Below are positions 12,601 to 19,209 of a DNA stretch of 40,922 nucleotides, one piece after another; position 1 is the stretch's first letter; the number at the start of each line of letters is the position of its first letter. A program made the position numbers and the translations under genes. Source of the stretch: Reticulitermes lucifugus (lineage: Eukaryota > Arthropoda > Insecta > Blattodea > Rhinotermitidae); the NCBI GenBank assembly GCA_026260175.1, contig JAKCWW010001979.1, positions 243 through 41,164 of the forward strand. Direction: 5' to 3'. Under the pieces are notes generated by a model. The model saw only the letters and a program-made list of their open reading frames with translations, searched no databases and was not told the origin of the DNA.

Positions 12601-15447
12601 ATTCAGCAAGGTCAGGAATCATGCCACACGGGTATACATCATATCACAGGAAATACAGTAATACTTTAGCAGATTAATACAATAAATTACATATGCAACT
12701 TTTAATCAGAACCAAGACACTTTTTAATAATACCTCTCATGCTTCATGAATATTTCCAGAGAAGTTTTATATGGACATAAAAAAGTTTCTTTTTTTATTA
12801 AGCACTATGCACTGAAGTGCAGTCTTACTGAGGAAAGCTCCTAGCTTTTGAAAGTACACACCAGATGGGCTATTTCCAACCCCAAGAAAAAAAAAACCCT
12901 ATGTCCAGTGCATGGGCAGTTAAAATGAAAGTTTCTTTACAAAATTTAGTAAGGATCACAGATGCAAAATGATTCAAAATCTGTAAAAGAATTCAGGTGT
13001 TCCAAACATCACATATAATGAGCTTCATTTATGTTTCCAATAGACAGACTGTACAAAAATAATGCACATACATCTCGGCCATCATTGAAAGGCACCTGAA
13101 GTGTTCTACCCGGGTCTGGAACACTGCTGTGATACACAGCCTCCAGAAACCTCCTCAGCTCATCTGACTTGGAATTCTGGTTTATTTCTGATATGTGGTT
13201 TAGTAATCTGTAATCACAGAACAGGAAAACTGATTGTCTGGTACAGGGTCTTGCATGAACACATTACAGCTATTCAACTAGACAAGAAATTAAATATGAG
13301 AATATCCTCAGTAAAAACCTCTGTTTCCTAAGTGGTCTCTTCCCATGATAGATTCCACCTAAAATATATATGAATTTCTGTTTACCTCATGCAACATCCA
13401 ATCCTTATTGATGTGGTCATCCTAGTACTACATGAACGTAAAAATAGTGAATCATCCCAAAATATAATATTATTATGTTGTTACCTCTTCATTCTTTTGT
13501 CCAAATATTATCTTCAACATTTTGCTCTTGAAAGTCTCAACCCTCTCTTTCAATCAGAATGACACCCCAGATTTCACAGCCACATAAAGAGCAAGAGAAA
13601 ATGATACCAGTACCTAAATGCACACTACAATTCCAAAAACATGACATGTACCAGCTTTCTTCTTCTATGAAACATCATTGCAATACTGATGACTATTCAC
13701 AGCATACCATTTGAGGACTGAGACTCACTTATAAAATGACTCATGCCATGGCAGATAGCTCAGCAACACAAGGGCTGTTTCAGTTTTTGGATCATGTCGG
13801 CAGAAACCAAAAGTCCATTTGGAATCAATACTTGTCAGCACAAAGGAGTAATGCTGAATAATGGTGCTGAAATTAAGCAAACAGTAACTTGCTACAACTT
13901 CATTGCTAATGAATACCATGAAGAAAAGATCTGATTAACATACATTAACAAACTAATACAAGTATGCATGCAAATATAACTTGCTACAACTTCATTGCTA
14001 ATGAATACCATGAAGAAAAGATCTGATTAACATACATTAACAAACTAATACAAGTACGCATGCAAATATAACTTCTCAACCTTTGCTTCAATGTGTACCT
14101 TGCTGCTGGCTTTATAACAAGCACCACCACATGTTGTTGTCTTTGTTAATTTTGCTAAAGTCCTCAGACACCATTCTATGAATTTTCCGATCATGAACTA
14201 AATAAGACAAAATCAGCCATCCATAACTTACGTGGCCATACCAGCCCAAAAGATGTGGGGGACTCTTTTTTTACTGAGCAACTTTACATTAATTCTCCAC
14301 ATAATTTATGACACTGTAATTGGACAAGTATCACTTAGTACAGCTTGTATGTTACAAGTACAACTTTAATGCAAATTTAGGAATTTTAGCCATTACGGAG
14401 AATATTCATTTTCAGTACAAATATAAAACAAGCTAAGTTTCATATTTCACTTCAGAATATCCCTCAAAGGCCTAAAGCCCTCCACTGTATGAGTGGAAAA
14501 TTTATATATATGTACTCTTGAAAATATCACAACTGATCAGTGTTAATGAAAAAGGCTTCAACAAAGAAGTCAATTCTGCCACATCATAGTGGTATTTTCC
14601 TGGACATTACATACTACAACACATTTGCTGTTAAATGTATTCAATTTACTATACCAACTAAATGCACATTATTAGTTACATATAATTGTTAAGTACGTAG
14701 CTACGACATGTTTCAGTGCAAGCATACCATCTTCGGGGAGTGCAATATGCTAGGTTTTAAACCAATTGCCAGTGATTAGCTATTATTTATAAGGTTCCAC
14801 AGTCTGTGTTAGGCCTATCACAGACTGTGGTATAATAATTGAATACATTGATATAAAAATGCACAGATTGGACAACCCAAAAACATTTGCCTTTGTTGCT
14901 TCATATACTTGAAGCTAAACAATTACATTCTAAAAGCACTGCCCTGCAGTCCTGGGAAGCAAAAATTCAGACTTACAAATGCAGTTTTATGAAAATATGA
15001 GGTTGATGAGACTTACTTCGGAAAGTCACATGGATATGCAAACTTAGGAACAGATTTCAAGACCTCCTCATCTCTGTAGCTATCTGGAAACTTCTGAATG
15101 ATCCATGCTTCTTCGTCAGGTGACTGCTGTCCAACAATTTCACAGAAGCACTGGAACAAGTGCTTTACATTGTCCCTGAAAGGAGGGGTATTTTAGTATG
15201 CAAACATTTTTCCCCTTTGGGAAGAAATTTAGACCCAGATCAGAGTAATTTCATAGTCCCTAAAATAAGTACCATTTTAGTACACTCCTGTTTACAGCCA
15301 AATTTTGAGCAATCACAGCTTCATACTTTCTGGTTTATAACAATTACTTACCTTACTATCTATATCTGTATAAGTTTCTAACTTCAGTAGGGGAATATGA
15401 AAGTAAATACCCACCATTACAATTACATACCGTATTCGTGATCCCAT
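413..15447 (-). CDS. DENND1: DENN domain-containing protein 1 (connecdenn), Rab35 GEF; ten exons, C-terminus incomplete
   Basis: Join on the minus strand, start to end: 15447-15431, 15175-15017, 13866-13729, 13207-13072, 10281-10228, 9712-9455, 8415-8314, 7272-7045, 6747-6571, 672-413. All introns start GT and end AG, and reading phase is kept across every junction. The product starts [13 protein letters not shown], matching the conserved MGSRIK start of vertebrate DENND1 proteins. uDENN is at about residues 10-150 ([25 protein letters not shown]). cDENN is at about 165-290 ([48 protein letters not shown]). dDENN is at about 290-390 ([23 protein letters not shown]). A basic tail follows. Known family role: GDP/GTP exchange on Rab35 at clathrin-coated and endosomal membranes, with AP-2 and clathrin binding by the long C-terminal tail. 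Little of that tail is visible here. Identity is very likely. The paralogue letter cannot be given, since insects are expected to have one DENND1. Confidence 0.93.
2220..2628. mobile_element. Tigger/pogo-like nonautonomous element, interrupted by a SINE
   Basis: The left end reads TATAGCAGAATCCC and the right end, reverse-complemented, TACAGCAGAACCC. This gives inverted termini next to TA dinucleotides, as expected for pogo-class elements. Without the SINE insertion (2245-2465 plus one target-site copy) the element would be about 175 bp. There is no coding capacity. Confidence 0.55.
2245..2465 (-). mobile_element. tRNA-derived SINE (family 1), 5'-truncated, with 14-bp target-site duplication
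   Basis: The body matches the better copy at 23515-23811 in reverse (GAGGGGGAGTAGAGGTATAG, GGCTGGGTGGGCTCCAGGGC). CAATTTAAACATCA occurs exactly at 2231-2244 and 2466-2479, flanking the element. The tRNA-like head with the B box is missing and ends in a run of C. The tail side reads AAGGTAAACGTAAAG, a decayed form of the ACCTTT repeat. Confidence 0.8.
2660..2835 (-). mobile_element. SINE family 1, degraded copy
   Basis: AAGGGGGAGGACAGGTATAG, then CCTGGCCGCTTTACCCCTGA, match the body of family 1 on the minus strand. The tRNA-like head is missing. Boundaries are approximate. Confidence 0.7.
2945..3683. mobile_element. second Tigger-like element, degraded
   Basis: It begins TAGAGCAGAACCCCATTTAA. 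Near 3663-3683 is a decayed inverted terminus (TTAAATCGAGGTTCC). The subterminal segment 2960-3050 is an inverted copy of 2525-2620 in the neighbouring element: both share CAAAAAGCTTGTCCCCC or its close variant on opposite strands. No intact ORF. Confidence 0.45.
4408..4545 (-). repeat. dispersed repeat with CTGAAGATGG-type core, left inverted arm
   Basis: The reverse complement shares CCTCCATCTTCAG, GGTTCAG.TGGATGCT and CTTTTGGGTTTCT with 5590-5735, in opposite orientation. The same family appears in part at 25076-25160 and 25259-25345. Confidence 0.65.
4874..5170 (+). pseudogene. Tigger/pogo-type transposase N-terminus, broken
   Basis: The frame from the ATG at 4874 reads [14 protein letters not shown], stop, [52 protein letters not shown], stop, [20 protein letters not shown]. 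This is the helix-turn-helix DNA-binding region shared by Tigger/pogo transposases and CENP-B-like proteins (known family knowledge). Two in-frame TGA codons, at about 4916 and 5075, disable it. I see no DDE catalytic part downstream. Related repeat arms lie in inverted orientation on both sides, at 4408-4545 and 5590-5735. Confidence 0.8.
5590..5735 (+). repeat. dispersed repeat with CTGAAGATGG-type core, right inverted arm
   Basis: It contains CCTGAAGATGGAGGCAGTAC, then GAAACCCAAAAGAAGACCAG. It is the inverted partner of 4408-4545 across the transposase relic. In translation it gives a Leu-Lys-Met-Glu-Ala type peptide that I remember from many repeat-derived insect gene models. It should not be called a gene. 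Confidence 0.65.
6571..6747 (-). CDS. DENND1: DENND1 exon 9 (dDENN end)
   Basis: 177 nt, 59 codons: [20 protein letters not shown], then [19 protein letters not shown]. This is equivalent to human FIDGRLDLLNSGEGFSDVFE and VRKGSGAILNTVK. The donor is AAG|GTAAAG. The following intron is the longest of the gene, 5.9 kb. Confidence 0.94.
7045..7272 (-). CDS. DENND1: DENND1 exon 8 (dDENN)
   Basis: 228 nt, 76 codons. It begins [20 protein letters not shown] and continues [31 protein letters not shown] and LQLQIFQQ. It aligns with GDGVARAFLRAQ and ITFCEEAFVSH of vertebrate dDENN. The acceptor follows TTACTAG and the donor is CAG|GTGAGC. Confidence 0.94.
7273..8313 (-). other. DENND1 intron 7, no feature seen
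   Basis: AT-rich intron between exons 7 and 8. It has a T-run at 7781-7788. I see no coding segment or clear repeat. Confidence 0.6.
8314..8415 (-). CDS. DENND1: DENND1 exon 7 (end of cDENN)
   Basis: 102 nt, 34 codons: [20 protein letters not shown] then [14 protein letters not shown]. This matches human DDVVILNVDTNTLETPFDDL. The acceptor is TTTGCAG and the donor GTGAGT. Confidence 0.93.
8416..9454 (-). other. DENND1 intron 6, no feature seen
   Basis: About 1 kb of AT-rich sequence between exons 6 and 7. No ORF of note and no recognisable repeat. Confidence 0.6.
9455..9712 (-). CDS. DENND1: DENND1 exon 6 (cDENN core)
   Basis: 258 nt, 86 codons, phase 0 at both ends. It carries [54 protein letters not shown] and [17 protein letters not shown]. 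These are the diagnostic cDENN motifs of the DENND1 family, which contact Rab35 and form the exchange surface. The donor is GTATTA, weaker than the others in this gene. Confidence 0.95.
10228..10281 (-). CDS. DENND1: DENND1 exon 5 (54-nt linker exon)
   Basis: Encodes the 18 residues [18 protein letters not shown] in frame, leading into RNLTEYY of the next exon. LPSIPENRNLTEY is nearly invariant in DENND1 proteins, so this short exon is secure. The acceptor follows a T-rich tract and TTGTAG; the donor is GTAAGT. Confidence 0.92.
10282..13071 (-). other. DENND1 intron 4 (2.8 kb)
   Basis: It contains the long inverted repeat at about 10624-11480. I see nothing supportable in the remainder, 11480-13071. 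Confidence 0.6.
10624..11480. mobile_element. foldback element, two arms of about 330-380 bp in inverted orientation
   Basis: The left arm (about 10624-10995) and the reverse complement of the right arm (about 11105-11480) align over nearly their whole length. Shared blocks include AATACACCAAG, AGTTACAACATATTTTGACC, GGTTGTGGT and TGAGGTCTT. The first 30 bases or so of the left arm align loosely, so the outer ends are uncertain. A spacer of about 110 bp separates the arms. No ORF is present. This fits a foldback or MITE-like element, with identity between arms roughly 75-80% by eye. Confidence 0.75.
13072..13207 (-). CDS. DENND1: DENND1 exon 4 (uDENN end and linker)
   Basis: 136 nt, one base plus 45 codons. 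It encodes [33 protein letters not shown] and [12 protein letters not shown]. It joins exon 3 to give FYKLLN, as in human FYKLLNILADY. The acceptor is ATTACAG and the donor GTATGT. Confidence 0.9.
13729..13866 (-). CDS. DENND1: DENND1 exon 3 (uDENN core)
   Basis: 138 nt, encoding [37 protein letters not shown] and LPWHESFYK. This aligns with FTFVLTDIDSKQRFGFCR and LSYLPWFEVFYK of vertebrate DENND1. The donor is GTGAGT. The acceptor is TTTCAG at 13867; a second AG lies 13 nt further in but would break the frame. A 92-bp tandem duplication starts 18 nt upstream of this acceptor. Confidence 0.92.
13885..14068. repeat. tandem duplication, 92-bp unit, two copies
   Basis: Units 13885-13976 and 13977-14068 start TAACTTGCTACAACTTCATT and differ at one position (AGTATGCATG versus AGTACGCATG). 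A partial third unit (TAACTT) follows. The array starts 18 nt upstream of the DENND1 exon 3 acceptor, on the intron side. Confidence 0.95.
14797..14830. repeat. perfect 12-bp inverted repeat with palindromic loop
   Basis: CCACAGTCTGTG and CACAGACTGTGG are separated by TTAGGCCTAT, which is itself nearly palindromic. Confidence 0.9.
15017..15175 (-). CDS. DENND1: DENND1 exon 2 (uDENN, first half)
   Basis: 159 nt, phase 2 in and phase 2 out. It encodes [15 protein letters not shown], then [19 protein letters not shown], equivalent to the QFPEDYSDQEVLQ segment of human DENND1A. The acceptor follows CCTTTCAG and the donor is GTAAGT. Confidence 0.92.
15431..15447 (-). CDS. DENND1: DENND1 coding exon 1 (start codon, 17 coding nt)
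   Basis: Encodes MGSRI plus two bases of an Arg codon, followed by a GTATGT donor. The start was chosen because MGSRIR matches the vertebrate DENND1 N-terminus and the preceding bases (ACAAAA) are an acceptable initiation context. The exon continues upstream as 5' UTR. Confidence 0.88.
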
Positions 15448-15700
15448 TTTTGTGCCAAAATGGACGACGACCCGTTCATTTTCGGTATTAGTTTGTAATT
15501 AGTTATATTCCTGCTACATCACACTTCTGTCACGCAAGAGACATCTCACACGCACTACACTGGGGTGTAACATGTACCAGGACCACCAGCGCGACCAGCA
15601 ACTCCACGGACCACAGATTACAACTTCGTAGAGAATTCCGTGGCAACGTTCGTCGACTACATCGCCATCTGCGGAGGGTCCCTGCATGGCTCAGTGGCTT
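15448..15700 (-). promoter_or_regulatory. DENND1 5' UTR and probable promoter (CpG-enriched)
   Basis: Just upstream of the DENND1 start, CpG dinucleotides become frequent (CGACGACCCG, GCGCGACC, AACGTTCGTCGAC, ATCGCC), while the flanking kilobases have few. This is typical of a promoter or first-exon region. An upstream ATG at 15479-15477 opens a frame that overlaps the real start out of frame. I see no clear TATA box and cannot place the transcription start. Confidence 0.5.
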
Positions 15701-15912
15701 TGGGTAAAGAAGGCTCCTAGTTATACTTATGGGAACTATGCACCATGACGTTGATAACGCAGCTTGTTACCATACCATAACCTCACCACGCCCCCCCCCC
15801 AAATTAATTACACCACTCAGAACCTTAGCAAACTTCGAAATTATATTATTTATTAGAAACCAACTACATACCCTTATTAGGCAATAAATAACATTATTTT
15901 ACATTATATTTT
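15701..15912. other. intergenic, upstream of DENND1
   Basis: It contains a C-run at 15788-15799 and AT-rich sequence. No gene seen. Confidence 0.5.
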
Positions 15913-16054
15913 CTCCGACATATTTCGGCTCATGCCGAGCCGTCATAAGCACAGATCATCTAATATGGATCATCAGGGAGACAAAATATATGGACCATGC
16001 ATGATACGTGAGTGTACAATCACACTACAGAGCGCAACTCATGCACCTCTCCAT

Positions 16055-16222
16055 GTACACGACACAGGAAACTCCCGGGAAAGAGAACCGGTACAAGAGG
16101 CTGGGTGGGCCCCACGGCCCGTCTGGACGGGTGCGGCAAATCTCGCCTCCACCGGGATTCGATCACCGGATCGTCCAGCCCGTAGCGAGTCGCTATACCG
16201 ACTACGCTATGGGCAGGGTCGT
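16055..16222 (-). mobile_element. SINE family 1, 3'-truncated copy with A and B boxes
   Basis: On the minus strand it has the tRNA-like head CATAGCGTAGTCGGTATAGC (A-box region) and GATCGAATCCCGGTGG (B box). The body shares CCACCCAGCCTC with the copy at 23515-23811. The ACCTTT tail is missing. Confidence 0.8.
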
Positions 16223-16399
16223 CCTCGTTTATCACCTGAAGTTTTTCTGCTATACGTCTTCTTCAGAATGGCATCTCTAGTAAGTCCTGAATCACAGTTT
16301 TATCAAACTTGCACACATTCAGTCTTCAGAGGAAGGGTTACCAAAAAAATAACGTTATTTAAAATTATTTTTATACATCACTCTGCTGCATTCTTATCA

Positions 16400-16701
16400 A
16401 ACCCTACAACGCAAACAACTACGCCACAAGCCAGAAGGTCGCGGGTTCGAATCCCGATGGTGTCATTGAAATTTTTCATTGACCTAATCCTTCCGGCCGC
16501 ACTATGGCCCTGGGGTCGACTCAGCCTCTAACAGAAATGATTACCAGGAAGATTTCCTGGGGTGTAAAGGCGGCCGGTGCGTAGGGCTGACAACCTTACC
16601 ACCTGCATGTGACAACCGTCTGGAAATCTGGGAGCCTCAACCTTCTGGAATCCTCAGGGCCTGTCCAGGCCTGTAATGGGATGGCTTTACCTTTACCTTT
16701 A
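16400..16701 (+). mobile_element. tRNA-derived SINE, second family
   Basis: A perfect B box GGTTCGAATCC is at 16444-16454, with a weak A-box region upstream. The body (TTTTTCATTGACCTAATCC, CTGGGGTCGACTCAGCCTCT) is unrelated to family 1. It nevertheless ends in the same tail, TTTACCTTTACCTTTAC, at 16685-16701. The shared tail suggests that one LINE mobilises both families (inference). Confidence 0.8.
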
Positions 16702-17354
16702 CAACACAAACAAAAATTCACTTTGTCTGTACTTCAGCGATCCCTTGGCAGAGAACTAAGATCGTACAATACGAGTACGTTCGTGGAAAAAACCCCTTCC
16801 GTCAAACTCCAATGGAGTGTTTCAATATAATAAACATGAATGAATTCCACAAAAATGTATAGTTGCAGTACATGATGGTATTGTATCACAGGTCGTACCG
16901 CACTTGTAATGCAAGACCTCGATCCTGCTGTAAAAGCAGCCATATTTTTAGAACTCTTTGCACCAGCGTTTCATGCTGACACAACATTCCCATTTTTTCT
17001 TTACCTTTTCAAATGATATTGTTACGTATTCATGGAGACTGACGTCCTAATATTATGAAGAATTTTATCGTCTCCTTCTATCACAGAAAATCAATCATGC
17101 ACCAAAAAGACACAATAAACGAGGAACATAAAATAATTAAAATAAATATATTCTTAACAATACACAAAGAGCGATTTGAGGTTATAACCGGCCGACTCTC
17201 TCCTACTCAGTCAATAGAGCAAACTCTTTGTTTCAAGGAATGTAAGTGGTCCTAGTGATTAAATTGTTAATTGAAATTGGATACATATTCTTTACTAGCT
17301 TTGTTTTAAGTACTACAGGGTCTTGTTGGATCTTTATGAATACGGCACTGAACC

Positions 17355-17612
17355 NNNNNNNNNNNNNNNNNNNNNNNNNNNNNNNNNNNNNNNNNNNNNN
17401 NNNNNNNNNNNNNNNNNNNNNNNNNNNNNNNNNNNNNNNNNNNNNNNNNNNNNNNNNNNNNNNNNNNNNNNNNNNNNNNNNNNNNNNNNNNNNNNNNNNN
17501 NNNNNNNNNNNNNNNNNNNNNNNNNNNNNNNNNNNNNNNNNNNNNNNNNNNNNNNNNNNNNNNNNNNNNNNNNNNNNNNNNNNNNNNNNNNNNNNNNNNN
17601 NNNNNNNNNNNN
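17355..17612. other. assembly gap (258 N)
   Basis: A run of N. Translations across it are meaningless. Confidence 1.
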
Positions 17613-18360
17613 TAAAATCCCATTAATTTTGACAGTGACAAAGTGCGACAAGTACTGGCCCCCCTTCGCTTTGCCCTGCCTGTCCACTGTCCANACTTCT
17701 GGCGTCCAGATGTTACTATTGACCTACCATGTCCTGTTTTAACAAAATCCCCCAAACCAAACTAACTACTCACGCTTGCAATCAAATATAAATTTTAAAT
17801 ATCAAAATTAATAAGTGCAACCATTACAAGTTTATGTTTTCTTAACCAGTATTCTGTATGCACTTACAGGCTTTCCTCTTACAAACTACATGTCCATCGC
17901 CTTGTATCATGGATATTCCTATCCTGTGAAGATTATAAACAAAATGCCACCTATGATATGATTTTGACTCCCGTGAATTATTCTATAAGATATTTTAGGA
18001 ATATCTTCCTTAATCAGGATTTAACATTTTGTTCTTCTGCAGTAAACTTTATCCAGCTTAACCAGAGTGGTAGGTTGTAAGTTCTGACTTCTCCATCCTT
18101 TGGCAAGTGCTTATTGTTAACACACTGCCGAATCTATGCCAGCTGTACTGTCACATCTTAAGAAACGATAAGTATTTACAAATTTTATACTTTTGTAGTG
18201 TAAGCTTTAAACAGATAGATGTATAGTAGTTGCATAAACTTATTAAGCTGACCATATTCAATATCATGTGTACTGGATGGAAGAGACAACCTTTTTCTAT
18301 CAGCATGCATAAACTAACCTATAAATGTAGGCTGTAGAAAATATTAAAAAGTGTTCTCTT
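17613..18360. other. intergenic, nothing recognised
   Basis: GC-richer for the first 100 bases after the gap, then AT-rich. A single N is at 17694. No supported ORF. Confidence 0.5.
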
Positions 18361-18364
18361 ATTC

Positions 18365-18600
18365 TTGGGAGCCAGGGTCATAGATTTGATACAGTGCCAT
18401 GGGCTAGACAGCCAGGGAATCAGAGTTCAGTTCCTGGTAGGGGCCAGAGGTTTCCTTTTCTCCATAGTGTTCAGACCAGGCACCTCTCCCGTGGGTAATG
18501 GGGACTTCTGTCCCAGTGGTAGCAAAGTGGCAAAGGCATAAACCTGACCGGTCACCTCAAATTAGTGCCAAGGTCAAGAATGCAGTAAATGTCCAATTAA
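18365..18600 (+). mobile_element. degenerate SINE-like element
   Basis: It has the order of the other SINEs: a decayed head (GGGAATCAGAGTTCAGTTCC, a possible relic B box), a GC-richer body with CCGTGGGTAATGGGGACTTC, and CACCTCAAATTAGTGCCAAG near the end, recalling TAGCGCCAAGG of family 1. No tail is visible. Confidence 0.5.
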
Positions 18601-19030
18601 GCACAGAGACAAATTTATTATTTCTTTCTTTTGCACTGATTATTCCAAAAGATTAGTTGTACACTTGTCTACATTATATGTATGCACTACTCCATTAGCA
18701 CGTTGCATGTATTGTATTACACATGCGTTAAGAGCTGTGGCCATAATTGTAATCCATTTGAGGACATTTTTAAATGGGAATTCCAGATACTTGAAACTGT
18801 AGAAAAGGATTTATAGAACCATCTGGAGTTCAAAAACAATGTAAGAAGTTTTAAGTACCTTATATATATGTATGAAACACATTAATAAAACAGAATTTAG
18901 TATGTAAAAAAATTGTGTTAATCCAGCATGCATGGGACTGGACAGGTCCCAGATTATCAGATGGTACCTAAACTGACCTAAGATTGTACAGGTAATTTTT
19001 TGTTACAACTCTTATACTTGGGCTTTCCAA

Positions 19031-19201
19031 CTAATCAGAGGAGTATTCCATTTGGATATCTCCTTCATCTGCTGGTTCTGGGTCATCAGGGTCATCCTCT
19101 GTGTTTTCTGAAGTCTTCACAGCTGAAGAAGTTGATGGAGTAGAAGACAAGGGGTCAGGAGATACCACAATTGTTGATGTACAGACACTCCTGCAGGCCT
19201 T
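19031..19201 (-). pseudogene. C-terminal fragment of a Tigger/jerky-type transposase (probable)
   Basis: The open frame reads SVCTSTIVVSPDPLSSTPST, SSAVKTSENTEDDPDDPEPA, DEGDIQMEYSSD, then TAG at 19031-19033. A Ser/Thr/Pro-rich stretch followed by an acidic C-terminus is usual for Tigger and jerky-like transposases. The DDE domain is absent and a stop (TAA) bounds the frame upstream at 19202-19204. TTAATCC at 18919 and GGATTAA at about 19842 could be remnants of inverted termini, but this is weak. It could also be the tail of another acidic protein. Confidence 0.45.
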
Positions 19202-19209
19202 TTAAGGTG

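Larger units (their letters stand above)
13867..15016 (-). other. DENND1 intron 2
   Basis: It contains the 92-bp tandem duplication, a perfect 12-bp hairpin at 14797-14830, and a hammerhead-like motif at 14701-14740. The rest is AT-rich with no recognised feature. Confidence 0.6.

Noticed and set aside
15460..15498. Plus-strand ATG with short frame MDDDPFIFGISL, 12 bp from the DENND1 start, as the first exon of a divergent gene
   Set aside because: Only 12 codons before a stop, no convincing donor, and no exon downstream on the plus strand. It lies in the DENND1 5' UTR.
16158..16210. Possible functional tRNA gene (A and B boxes)
   Set aside because: The boxes belong to a SINE head. No cloverleaf with acceptor stem can be drawn and the SINE body follows.
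16436..16460. Possible tRNA at the perfect B box
   Set aside because: No A box of good quality and no acceptor stem. The SINE body and ACCTTT tail follow.
15932..16531. 199-residue plus-strand ORF
   Set aside because: It runs across two SINE copies in opposite orientation plus a hairpin motif. The peptide is a translation of repeats.
17246..17755. ORFs of 117-149 residues
   Set aside because: They consist mostly of N from the assembly gap.
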